Below are positions 57,065-64,000 of a stretch of DNA of 64,000 nucleotides, one piece after another. The DNA comes from Persicobacter diffluens. Its GTDB lineage: Bacteria; Bacteroidota; Bacteroidia; Cytophagales; Cyclobacteriaceae. The position numbers were made by a program, and so were the translations under genes. Within the stretch, counting starts at the first letter, position 1; every line of letters begins with the position of its first letter. The stretch spans positions 310,001 to 374,000 of the forward strand of contig NZ_BQKE01000001.1 in the NCBI RefSeq assembly GCF_036244895.1, written 5' to 3'. Under the pieces are notes generated by a model. The model saw only the letters and a list, made by a program, of their open reading frames with translations, had not been told where the DNA came from and did not search any database.

Positions 57065-58879
57065 TCACCCCACCATAATATTCGCACTTGGATATTTGTA
57101 GTTTTTTGAATATTTACTTGAACTTATTGCGACAATAAAGGTCAGGCTACCTACCCTGCCCAAAAACATGGAATTGATGATAATCCATTTACTCCAATAG
57201 TCCAGAGAGGAGGTTAAGCCCATGCTAAGCCCACAGGTGGAGAAGGCGGAGATTTGCTCGAAAATGATGACTTGCAAAGGGGATTTTTCCTGAAAAATCG
57301 TTAGTAGAATAATGGAGACGGCATTAATCAGAATGGCAAATACAAAAATGGCATTGGCATTGAATAAGGCCTCTTTGGGTAATTCCCGTTTGCCGATTTC
57401 GATTCTTGATTTTCCACGGATGTTGGCATACATGGAGGAAAGCATCACAAAGAATGTGGAGGTTTTAATGCCACCCCCGGTGGATCCTGAGGATGCTCCA
57501 ATAAACATCAGAAAGGACATAATCAGGACAGTAGAGGTTTTTATTCGGGAAAAGTCCACCGTGTTAAAGCCGGCGGTACGGGTAGAAACGGATTGGAACA
57601 TGGCCGAGATGATGGACTGGCCTGTATTCATGCCAGACATCACATTGTTCTTTTCCAAAAACCAAAAGCAAAGGGTCCCGAAGATGATCAGGAAAAACGA
57701 GACCCAAATGGAAATCCGGGTTCCTAGCTTCCATTCCATCCAGGGCTTTTCCAGTCTTTCTCTTAGCCTTTTGATGGAGAAAAGGTCTTTCATGGCACCA
57801 AAGCCAATTCCTCCGCAAATAATGGTCGCCGCCACGATGACATGCAGCAGGTAGGCATCGCGCACACCGGCTTCGTAAAGGTTATTGGTATATAAACTAA
57901 AGCCGGCGTTACAAAAGGCCGAAATGGCATGGAACACTGAAAAGAAGATTTTCTGTAATTGAGATTCAAATTGAACGCCCGACCCCCAGGTCATGTAGAT
58001 GCCTACTGCCGCAGCGGCTTCAATCAGAAAAGTCATCTTGAAAATGACCTTTAAAGTCTCAATGGAATCTTTGAGGGAGTCCGAGCTCAGGTAATCCTGA
58101 ATGAGCATTTGTTCTTTGATATTGGACTGCCCTCCCAGGATACCGGAAAAGAAAACGGCAAATGCAATAATTCCCAGGCCTCCCAGCTGGAATAAAAGCA
58201 TAATAACGAATTGTCCTTTGGTGGTAAAATAGGTGGCAGTATCCACTACGATGAGGCCCGTGACACAGACCGCACTGGTGGAAGTGAATAGGGCATCAAT
58301 AAAGGGCATGGAGCCACCAGAAGTCGTCATGGCGGGTAACATCAGCGTGCCGGCTCCCGCAAGAATCAGGCTTAAGAAGCTAAGGGTGATAAGTTTGGCC
58401 GGTTTGATGGTAAGATTACTGAGAAAGCGGCTGGCAACGGCAAATTCATTGATGAAAATGAATAATAGACAGAGGGAAACAAAGAAAAAGTAAAAGTTGG
58501 AATGCCGGGTGTGGATGAACTTCGATTTGAGTAAAAGCTCAAAAATATAATTGTCCAAATGGTGGGTTGTGGCCTTATTGAGTAATACAAAAAGGATGAG
58601 CGCAAATTCGAATTTATGCGATAGCAGAAATTCCTTCATCTTCAGACTGTAAATGCCCCGGGCTATAAAGTTGATGATATAAAAATCTAAAGCGATATCC
58701 AGCCAGAAGGTCACTTTCTGTAGCCGCACCTGATCCAGTTCAAAGCCAATGGCATAAACAATCCCTAATACTACTGCCAGCGTAATGAAAAACCGGGAAA
58801 TACCAATGATTTTGTAGGCAATTGGCCTGCTGAGGTAAAGTTGGTTAATGATACGCTCAAATATCGGATTGCGGCTCAT
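57065..58879 (-). CDS. trkH: TrkH-type potassium uptake membrane subunit
   Basis: 604 aa from the ATG at 58879 (MSRNPIFERIINQ); an upstream ATG at 58966 would add 29 residues with no family match. About 12 membrane segments with four pore-like loops; filter-type glycine motifs are seen in TSTSAVCVTGLIVVD, AISAFCNAGFSLY, SVSTRTAGFNTVDF and ISAFSTCGLSMGL. The N-terminal about 170 residues add extra membrane helices relative to short TrkH. The regulatory subunit TrkA is not in the window. Mediates K+ uptake. Confidence 0.92.
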   Translation of the reverse strand: MSRNPIFERIINQLYLSRPIAYKIIGISRFFITLAVVLGIVYAIGFELDQVRLQKVTFWLDIALDFYIINFIARGIYSLKMKEFLLSHKFEFALILFVLLNKATTHHLDNYIFELLLKSKFIHTRHSNFYFFFVSLCLLFIFINEFAVASRFLSNLTIKPAKLITLSFLSLILAGAGTLMLPAMTTSGGSMPFIDALFTSTSAVCVTGLIVVDTATYFTTKGQFVIMLLFQLGGLGIIAFAVFFSGILGGQSNIKEQMLIQDYLSSDSLKDSIETLKVIFKMTFLIEAAAAVGIYMTWGSGVQFESQLQKIFFSVFHAISAFCNAGFSLYTNNLYEAGVRDAYLLHVIVAATIICGGIGFGAMKDLFSIKRLRERLEKPWMEWKLGTRISIWVSFFLIIFGTLCFWFLEKNNVMSGMNTGQSIISAMFQSVSTRTAGFNTVDFSRIKTSTVLIMSFLMFIGASSGSTGGGIKTSTFFVMLSSMYANIRGKSRIEIGKRELPKEALFNANAIFVFAILINAVSIILLTIFQEKSPLQVIIFEQISAFSTCGLSMGLTSSLDYWSKWIIINSMFLGRVGSLTFIVAISSSKYSKNYKYPSANIMVG

Positions 58880-59025
58880 GAGGGGAAAGGCATTAAATGG
58901 AAAACAAAAAAACCAATGCTCTTCAGAAGGAAAACGAGACACGGCAAAGATGTTATGCAATATCACATTTTCTTTCGAAAAAGAAATGGCTTTCAGGCTT
59001 TGCCGTAATTAACCGGAATAAGGAA

Positions 59026-59232
59026 TGCTTCAATCCTTGATTAGCCACAAGGCGGGAAAAAGTAAGGATTAGTCCCCTTTTTCGAATTTTTCCCGACGGG
59101 CAAAGTGAAAGAGGAGAAAGCAAGCTGCTCCAAATTGGGACTATTATAAAATCAGTAAAATCAATGGCAAGGAATGGAGAAAACTTACTTTATAGCGTTT
59201 TACGAAATTTACGGTGATAAATTCGTTTTAAC
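59026..59232 (+). repeat. R1 intergenic repeat, copy G
   Basis: Plus orientation, about 207 bp. Blocks: CTTCAATCCTTGATTAGCC, AAGGCGGGAAAAAGTAAGG, TTTTCGAATTTTTCCCG, GAGGAGAAAGCAAGC and CCAAATTGGGA. Tail: ACGGTGATAAATTCGTTTTA (59211-59230). Arms CGGGAAAAA and TTTTTCCCG in the head can pair. With R2 copy G it fills most of the 440-base trkH-rfaE1 gap. Confidence 0.78.
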
Positions 59233-59313
59233 CAAAGCGAACTATTCGTTCAAAACTATCGACTACCGTTTCGGTAATAATCAAATTATCGCTTTAAGAG
59301 TTCCGGTATTAAA
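59232..59313 (-). repeat. R2 repeat, copy G
   Basis: Matches the plus-strand form of copy E: AAGCGAACTATTCGTTCAAA, CTACCGTTTCGGTAATAATC and AAATTATCGCTTTA. It begins directly at the R1 tail but in the opposite relative orientation to copy A. Diverged. Confidence 0.6.
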
Positions 59314-59319
59314 ACACAT

Positions 59320-60324
59320 TTAAGTTAAAAGATCAAAGTACTTGTTTTTGAGTGCTTCTTCGTAAAGGCGTTTTTTATCTATTGGAACCACTCCCAATGA
59401 TTCACAAACCAATCCGCCTCCAAGGTTAGCCAGAGAGGCGGTGAAGTCTAAAGGAAGACCCAAAGCCAGGCAAAGGGAGGCAATACTGATCACGGTATCT
59501 CCTGCACCGGAAACATCGGATATGCTGCGAATATGGGCCGGAACATGAACGTGTTGCTTTTCATTCTTGATGAATACACCTCTTTCCGACATGGTGATCA
59601 GGGCAGTATCTGCCTGCAGGCTTTTTAATAATTGATCTACCGCTGCTAAAACTTCTTCCTGATGATCCGCATTAAACTCAATTTTTAAGCCCTCTTTGAT
59701 TTCTTTCAAATTAGGTTTGAAAAGCGTCACGCCCTGATAGTGCATGAAATTACGTTTCTTCGGATCTACTACCGTAGGAATATTTTTGGCCCTGGCCCAG
59801 CTGACCACCTGTGCAATCACCTCTTTATTCAGGACGCCTTTATCGTAATCTTCGAAGATGATCACATCCACACTGTCAATGATTTCTTCAATTCTGTTTA
59901 AAAGGGTTTCCTGTTCTTCTGCATTCAGGTTTTGATCATTCTCGGTATCAATACGCAACATTTGTTGCGAACCCGCCAATACCCTTTGCTTCACCGTCGT
60001 GGTACGGTGGTGACTTTTGATAATTCCCTCTGCAGAAACGCCTCTGGCCTCCAGTAAATCCATAAAGCTTTGTCCCTGGTCATCATCTCCTACCAATGCA
60101 CAAAGAATAGGGGTCGCCCCCATGGACTGAATATTTTTGGCCACATTGGCCGCGCCACCTAAACGATCCTCTTTCTTGTGGATGTTCACCACCGGTACCG
60201 GCGCCTCCGGAGAAATACGGTCGACCTTGCCCCAAATGTAGGAGTCCACCATTACATCTCCGATCACCAATACCTTCAGTGGATTAAAACTTTCGAATAG
60301 TTTATCTAAAGAGGGATATTTCAT
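59320..60324 (-). CDS. rfaE1: D-glycero-beta-D-manno-heptose-7-phosphate kinase
   Basis: 334 aa PfkB-type sugar kinase, the equivalent of the N-terminal half of HldE. VLVIGDVMVDSYIWGKVDRI at the N-terminus; GGAANVAKNIQSMGATPIL; FEDYDKGVLN; TLFKPNLKEIKEGL; catalytic ISDVSGAGDTVISIAS with the Asp base. It phosphorylates heptose 7-phosphate at C1 in the ADP-heptose pathway for LPS inner core. The separate adenylyltransferase (rfaE2) is not in the window. Confidence 0.92.
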   Translation of the reverse strand: MKYPSLDKLFESFNPLKVLVIGDVMVDSYIWGKVDRISPEAPVPVVNIHKKEDRLGGAANVAKNIQSMGATPILCALVGDDDQGQSFMDLLEARGVSAEGIIKSHHRTTTVKQRVLAGSQQMLRIDTENDQNLNAEEQETLLNRIEEIIDSVDVIIFEDYDKGVLNKEVIAQVVSWARAKNIPTVVDPKKRNFMHYQGVTLFKPNLKEIKEGLKIEFNADHQEEVLAAVDQLLKSLQADTALITMSERGVFIKNEKQHVHVPAHIRSISDVSGAGDTVISIASLCLALGLPLDFTASLANLGGGLVCESLGVVPIDKKRLYEEALKNKYFDLLT

Positions 60325-60415
60325 TTTTATCTAATTCTTTTTCAAAGTGCAAAAATAAAAAAGAAACGCTTTTCCCACGGATTATCTCTCCTTTTTTAGT
60401 CTGATCTGCCCGGAC

Positions 60416-60448
60416 AAAAAAAAAGCGCCTGAAAAACAGGCGCTTGTA
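60416..60448 (-). terminator. Terminator after the aminotransferase gene
   Basis: AAGCGCCTG pairs with CAGGCGCTT around AAAAA; on the minus strand a T run follows. It lies about 25 bases past the aminotransferase stop. Confidence 0.8.
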
Positions 60449-60469
60449 GCGTAATATTTTGTGGCGGAA

Positions 60470-61669
60470 TTAAGCCAGTTGCGCTAATCCTGCTTTCATT
60501 CTTCGGATGGCTTCTCTTAGTTGCTCTTCTGAGGCAGCATAAGATAAACGCAGGCAGTTAGGTGAGCCAAAGGCAGCACCAGACACGGTAGAAACATGGG
60601 TCTCCGTTAACAAGTACATCGACAAATCATTCGCGTCTTTAATTTCTTCGCCTGCGGGAGTTTTCTTTCCAAAGAAGTCAGAGACATCCGGGAAGAAATA
60701 GAAAGCACCCTCAGGCATATTTAAGTTCATGCCCGGGATCTCAGACAATAATTCGTATACCATCGAACGGCGGTGGTGGTAAGCCTCTGCCATTTTCTTG
60801 GTAGGCTCCGTATCGCCGGTCAAAGCCGCCAGTGCTGCTCTTTGGGCAATAGAGTTGGTGCCTGAAGTGAATTGCCCCTGTAATTTTGAACAGGCTTTAG
60901 CAATGAACTCAGGTGCACAGATATAACCAATTCTCCATCCGGTCATGGCATGACCTTTAGAAAGACCGTTCACCGTTACTGTACGCTCTGCCATTCCTGG
61001 TAAGGTGGCGATAGAGCAGTGCTGGCCGGTGAAGTTGATGTATTCATAAATTTCATCCGCAATCACCACGATGTTGTCATGCTTGGTCACTACATCTGCA
61101 ATAGCCTGTAATTCTTCTTTTGAGAATACGGCACCTGTAGGGTTACAGGGAGAAGAGAAGATGATGGCTTTGGTCTTTGGTGTAATAGTTGCTTCCAGTT
61201 GGTCTGCCGTAGCTTTGAAATCTTTTTCAATGCCAGCATCAATGAAAACAGATTTACCTCCGGCAACGCCGACCATCTCCGGGTAGCTTACCCAGAATGG
61301 GGAGTAGATGATCACCTCATCTCCTTCGTTGATGATGCACTGGAAAACATTCGCAATGGAATGCTTGGCACCGGTGGAAACTACTATATTTTCAGCAGTT
61401 GCGTCAATACCATTCTCACGCTTTAATTTTTCCGCAATTGCTTCACGCAAATCCTGATAGCCAGGAACAGGAGTGTAGGTGAAATAATCTCCCGAATCGA
61501 TCGCATCCTTAGCCGCCACCTGAATATGTTCCGGTGTTTTGAAGTCAGGCTCCCCCAAACTTAGGCTAATAACGTCAGCACCCTGTGCTTTGATTTCACG
61601 GGCTTTTTGGGCCATGGCGATTGTCGCTGAAACGGCCATGGATTTTACGCGATTGGATAAGATGTCCAT
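60470..61669 (-). CDS. Pyridoxal phosphate-dependent aminotransferase, aspartate aminotransferase type
   Basis: 399 aa fold-type I enzyme. ISLSLGEPDFKTPEHIQVA; YTPVPGYQDLREAIAEKL; substrate-site SSPCNPTGAVFSKEEL; IADEIYEYINFTG; and PLP Lys in VNGLSKGHAMTGWRIGY. Subgroup I-gamma layout similar to bacterial aspartate/prephenate aminotransferases. Aspartate is the best guess, but prephenate or aromatic acceptors are possible, so no symbol is given. Single gene between two terminators. Confidence 0.9.
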   Translation of the reverse strand: MDILSNRVKSMAVSATIAMAQKAREIKAQGADVISLSLGEPDFKTPEHIQVAAKDAIDSGDYFTYTPVPGYQDLREAIAEKLKRENGIDATAENIVVSTGAKHSIANVFQCIINEGDEVIIYSPFWVSYPEMVGVAGGKSVFIDAGIEKDFKATADQLEATITPKTKAIIFSSPCNPTGAVFSKEELQAIADVVTKHDNIVVIADEIYEYINFTGQHCSIATLPGMAERTVTVNGLSKGHAMTGWRIGYICAPEFIAKACSKLQGQFTSGTNSIAQRAALAALTGDTEPTKKMAEAYHHRRSMVYELLSEIPGMNLNMPEGAFYFFPDVSDFFGKKTPAGEEIKDANDLSMYLLTETHVSTVSGAAFGSPNCLRLSYAASEEQLREAIRRMKAGLAQLA

Positions 61670-61856
61670 TAGTTAATGCAATTATGCGGTTTGATATTTC
61701 TTAATAAACACTGAAAAATTAAACAGTATTCGTAATATTTCCGAAAGAAAAATGATTTTTAACAAGTCCCTGAGGTGATGTTGTTCATCAATCTGAAATT
61801 TTAACATCATACAGGGGTAATTTTAGTTTTGTTTTAAAAATAACAAACCTTGTTGT

Positions 61857-61903
61857 AAAAAAAATATCCGATCCCTCTTGTCGAAGTATCGGATATTTTG
61901 GAT
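61857..61903 (-). terminator. Terminator after recR
   Basis: AAAATATCCGAT pairs with ATCGGATATTTT (12 bp) around a 15-base loop, with A run on the left giving T on the minus strand. A second small hairpin, ATCCCTG-AA-CAGGGAA, lies at 61902-61918. Confidence 0.75.
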
Positions 61904-61932
61904 CCCTGAACAGGGAATATTCCAATTTTTAA

Positions 61933-62556
61933 TTAATCAGCGAAAGAGACTCTGGCCTGTATGGATCGACCCAGGGTGACTTCATCCGTATATTCCAGTT
62001 CACCGCCCACAGGTATACCCCGAGCAATGGTGGTGATTTTTAAATCTTCAAAAGCTCGGAGTTTTTTGGTCAGATAGAAAGCGGTGGTGTCTCCCTCCAT
62101 GGTGGGAGAAAGCGCCAGGATTACCTCTTTGATCGGTTCGTCTTCTTCTTTTGCTTTTTCAATCCGGCGGATGAGTTCTGAAATTTTCAGAGTCGAAGGG
62201 CCAATGCCTTCAATGGGGGAAATCACGCCCCCCAGCACATGGTAATGACCGAAGTACTGCGCCGTATTTTCTACCGCCATTACATCCTGTGATTCTTCCA
62301 CCACGCAAATGATAGCACCATCCCGACGTGGAGACTGGCAGATATTACAAACCTCCTCATCGCTGATATGATGGCATTTTTGACAGAACTTAATGTCTTG
62401 TCGCATTTTGACGATGGCTTTGGAGAGTTGCTCACTTTGCTCTTCCGGTGCTTTGAGCAAATGCATCACCAGCCGCAGGGCAGTTTTTTGACCAATGCCC
62501 GGCAGTTTGGCAATTTCGCCAACGGCGTTTTCAATAAGTTTAGATGAAAATTGCAT
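61933..62556 (-). CDS. recR: Recombination protein RecR
   Basis: 207 aa. It acts with RecO (and RecF) to load RecA at gaps. Helix-hairpin-helix region LPGIGQKTALRLVMHLL; zinc finger Cys58, Cys61, Cys70, Cys73 (FCQKCHHISDEEVCNICQ); Toprim core IICVVEESQDVMAVENT; and the Walker-like tail DEVTLGRSIQAR. Complete and of normal length. It is 41 bp downstream of clpS on the same strand. Confidence 0.97.
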   Translation of the reverse strand: MQFSSKLIENAVGEIAKLPGIGQKTALRLVMHLLKAPEEQSEQLSKAIVKMRQDIKFCQKCHHISDEEVCNICQSPRRDGAIICVVEESQDVMAVENTAQYFGHYHVLGGVISPIEGIGPSTLKISELIRRIEKAKEEDEPIKEVILALSPTMEGDTTAFYLTKKLRAFEDLKITTIARGIPVGGELEYTDEVTLGRSIQARVSFAD

Positions 62557-62597
62557 ATATGGTGTTGAAACCTATATAAAGGTTGGATTTCTGAAAC

Positions 62598-62879
62598 TTA
62601 AATGATTTTAGCATCAATACCGGCTTCACAGATGGCATCCTTCATTGGACGCAATTCTTTCATGCTGCCTTTCTTAACGGAACATTTTCCTTTATAATGG
62701 ATAATCCAGGTGCACTGTTCGGCCTGTTCGGTAGTGTGTCGGCAGACTTTGATGAGTGTATTGATGACATGGTCAAAAGTGTTGACATCATCATTGAAGA
62801 CCATAAGATCCCGCTCCTCCGTGATAGTGTCCTGCACCAGCACTTCCTCCAATATTTCCTCTAGAATATCGTTTCTCAT
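62598..62879 (-). CDS. clpS: ATP-dependent Clp protease adaptor ClpS
   Basis: 93 aa. It delivers N-degron substrates to ClpA-ClpP. LMVFNDDVNTFDHVINTLIKV is the family motif with the hydrophobic pocket; RHTTEQAEQCTWIIHYKGK contains the His/Thr positions, and the C-terminal AICEAGIDAKI is typical. It lies between lpxH and recR on the minus strand; grouping appears incidental. ftsH, another protease gene, lies near the window's right edge. Confidence 0.95.
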   Translation of the reverse strand: MRNDILEEILEEVLVQDTITEERDLMVFNDDVNTFDHVINTLIKVCRHTTEQAEQCTWIIHYKGKCSVKKGSMKELRPMKDAICEAGIDAKII

Positions 62880-62928
62880 GGTGAATAAATATTGTTTTGA
62901 TCTGTAAAGATACCAAATAATATGATAA

Positions 62929-63726
62929 TCAATTGGTTATTAGTTGAGTTTCCGATTCGAAATTTTTCAATTCCAGCCGCTTCCCGTCAAATTCTCCGTA
63001 AAGGCAGTGCTTGAACCATTCCCCAAGATTATAATAACGGGCATTTTCATTGATCTTCAGATTCAGGGGCAAGTGCCGGTGTCCGAATAAATAATAATCG
63101 TGGTGGTTTTCCGCCTCAATTTCCTTACAATAGGCAAAAATCCACTCGTCTTCCCCCAAAAACTGCTCATCAAAGTCTGCATTTTGCAGTCTGCTGCCTT
63201 GTGACCATCGGGTGGCGATACCAATACCCAGGTTTGGGTGTAAACGCTCAAAGCACCATTGACAGAAAGGGTTGGCGAAGATTTTCTTAAGGAATTTATA
63301 TTTCTTGTCTCCCGGGCCCAGCCCGTCACCATGGCCAATCATCATTTTGATACCATTAATTTGCAAGCTGATGGGTTGTGCCTTAATCACTGGGATATTC
63401 AGTTCTTTGGGAAAGAAATCAAACATCCACATGTCGTGATTCCCGGTGAATAAAAGGATGTGGATACCCCGGTCTTTCAGCTCCGCTAATTTGCCTAAAA
63501 ATCGCACATAACCTCTCGGGACAACCGTCTTGTATTCAAACCAGAAGTCAAAAATATCTCCCAAAAACAGGATGGCGTGCGCATCATCGGCAATGCTGTC
63601 CAGCCAGCGGATGATTTTTTTTTCCCGGATAAGGCTTTGCTCGGCATCAGGAGCACCCAGGTGAAAATCAGAAGCGAAATATATTTTTTTGCCGTTGGGC
63701 AAATGTTGTATGGAATCTAAATTCAT
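62929..63726 (-). CDS. lpxH: UDP-2,3-diacylglucosamine diphosphatase
   Basis: 265 aa metallophosphoesterase of lipid A synthesis that splits UDP-2,3-diacylglucosamine to lipid X and UMP. Metal motifs in order: FASDFHLGAP (Asp20, His22), LGDIFDFWFEY, FTGNHDMWMFDFF, MIGHGDGLGPGD and YLFGHRHLP. This matches the LpxH/LpxH2-type order. Longer than E. coli LpxH (about 240 aa), as often in Bacteroidota. It is 107 bp downstream of ftsH, with a terminator between them. Confidence 0.9.
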   Translation of the reverse strand: MNLDSIQHLPNGKKIYFASDFHLGAPDAEQSLIREKKIIRWLDSIADDAHAILFLGDIFDFWFEYKTVVPRGYVRFLGKLAELKDRGIHILLFTGNHDMWMFDFFPKELNIPVIKAQPISLQINGIKMMIGHGDGLGPGDKKYKFLKKIFANPFCQWCFERLHPNLGIGIATRWSQGSRLQNADFDEQFLGEDEWIFAYCKEIEAENHHDYYLFGHRHLPLNLKINENARYYNLGEWFKHCLYGEFDGKRLELKNFESETQLITN

Positions 63727-63773
63727 CAGGAAAAAAGGCTTGCAGCCAGCTTAAAACATTTGTGTGCGAAAAT

Positions 63774-63809
63774 AAAAAAATCAGATGAGGATCCCCCATC
63801 TGATTTTAT
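63774..63809 (-). terminator. Terminator after ftsH
   Basis: AAAATCAGATG pairs with CATCTGATTTT (11 bp) around a short loop; on the minus strand a T run follows. It lies about 25 bases past the ftsH stop. Confidence 0.85.
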
Positions 63810-63832
63810 CTATTCCGGTTTTTTATACCTTT

Positions 63833-64000
63833 TTAAGCTTCTGTATTCTCCTCGGAAGTTTTTTCTTCTTTGGAGGGCTCTGCGCTTTTATTGGTGTATT
63901 CCTGATAAGTGGTTTGCTTCTCGAAAGGACGCTTTCCAATTAATCTTTCCAGATCGGACTGGAATAAGATTTCCTTATCCAACAACTCCTGCGCAATCAG
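63833..64000 (-). CDS. ftsH: ATP-dependent zinc metalloprotease FtsH, C-terminal fragment
   Basis: Only the last 55 residues are in the window. They read LIAQELLDKEILFQSDLERL, then IGKRPFEKQTTYQEY and an acidic tail EEKTSEENTEA. The helix with LLDKEIL and the IGKRPF motif is characteristic of the C-terminus of Bacteroidota FtsH, an inner-membrane AAA+ protease. The N-terminal membrane region, AAA module and zinc site lie to the right of the window. The stop TAA is at 63833-63835. Confidence 0.8.
   Translation of the reverse strand: MIAQELLDKEILFQSDLERLIGKRPFEKQTTYQEYTNKSAEPSKEEKTSEENTEA

Noticed and set aside
58880..58966. 29-residue N-terminal extension of trkH
   Set aside because: The extra residues are not membrane-like in a TrkH pattern and the ATG at 58879 is a better start.

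Overview
The window is chromosomal DNA from a member of the Bacteroidota, most likely a Cytophagales-type marine or soil bacterium. Evidence for this: the gene order NAD kinase / DUF6089-like barrel / uppS / bamA; rpsU / xer recombinase / hpf; the secreted-protein and lipoprotein styles; several promoters with the Bacteroidota pattern TTG-N19-20-TAnnTTTG (best at 7120, 22304 and 38674); and little use of Shine-Dalgarno sites. No rRNA or tRNA gene was recognised. Genes lie on both strands in short operons separated by strong intrinsic terminators.

Layout. 0.1-7 kb (minus): outer-membrane and envelope block (bamA, uppS, a barrel protein, nadK, a CBS protein, a hydrolase). 7.1-8.4 kb: a complete IS4-type insertion sequence with 12-bp perfect ends and a 6-bp direct repeat. 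8.4-10 kb (minus): pabA/trpG, cvpA, yqeY. 10.1-13.7 kb (plus): pdxJ, a hydrolase, a tetrapyrrole-methylase-like protein, and metK with a structured leader. 14.2-15.8 kb (minus): hpf, xer recombinase, rpsU. 16-20.4 kb (plus): nucleotide-sugar operon ugd, uxs, rfbB, rfbA. 20.6-22.1 kb: cysS. 22.4-27.4 kb (plus): rimP, nusA, infB. 27.5-29.6 kb: a secreted protein, tadA, sodB. 29.7-34.7 kb (minus): a receiver protein, an ALDH7-type dehydrogenase, an M49-like lipoprotein peptidase, a CobW-type GTPase. 34.9-37 kb: a lipoprotein and a serine hydrolase. 37.3-43.3 kb: nadD, gmk, a lipid A acyltransferase, mnmD, nnr, and small unknowns. 43.4-57 kb: an orphan GNAT-like protein and a glycosyltransferase region (GT4, GT90, GT2, DUF1919, pyruvyl transferase, DUF4422, glf) split by dnaK. 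57-64 kb (minus): trkH, heptose-7-P kinase, an aminotransferase, recR, clpS, lpxH, and the 3' end of ftsH.

Functional themes: surface polysaccharide and LPS (sugar nucleotides at 16-20 kb, heptose kinase, lpxH, late acyltransferase, the glycosyltransferase cluster), translation and ribosome control, and proteostasis (dnaK, clpS, ftsH).

The least expected structure is intergenic. A repeat of about 200 bp (called R1 here) occurs in six full copies plus one likely copy cut by the left window edge, in both orientations and close to 3' ends of genes. A second repeat of about 90 bp (R2) occurs three times, once inserted inside an R1 copy. Other points worth a second look are a sigma-54-like dnaK promoter with paired TGACA/TGTCA boxes, a structured metK leader, and a nusA-infB terminator whose loop is perfectly complementary to downstream sequence.
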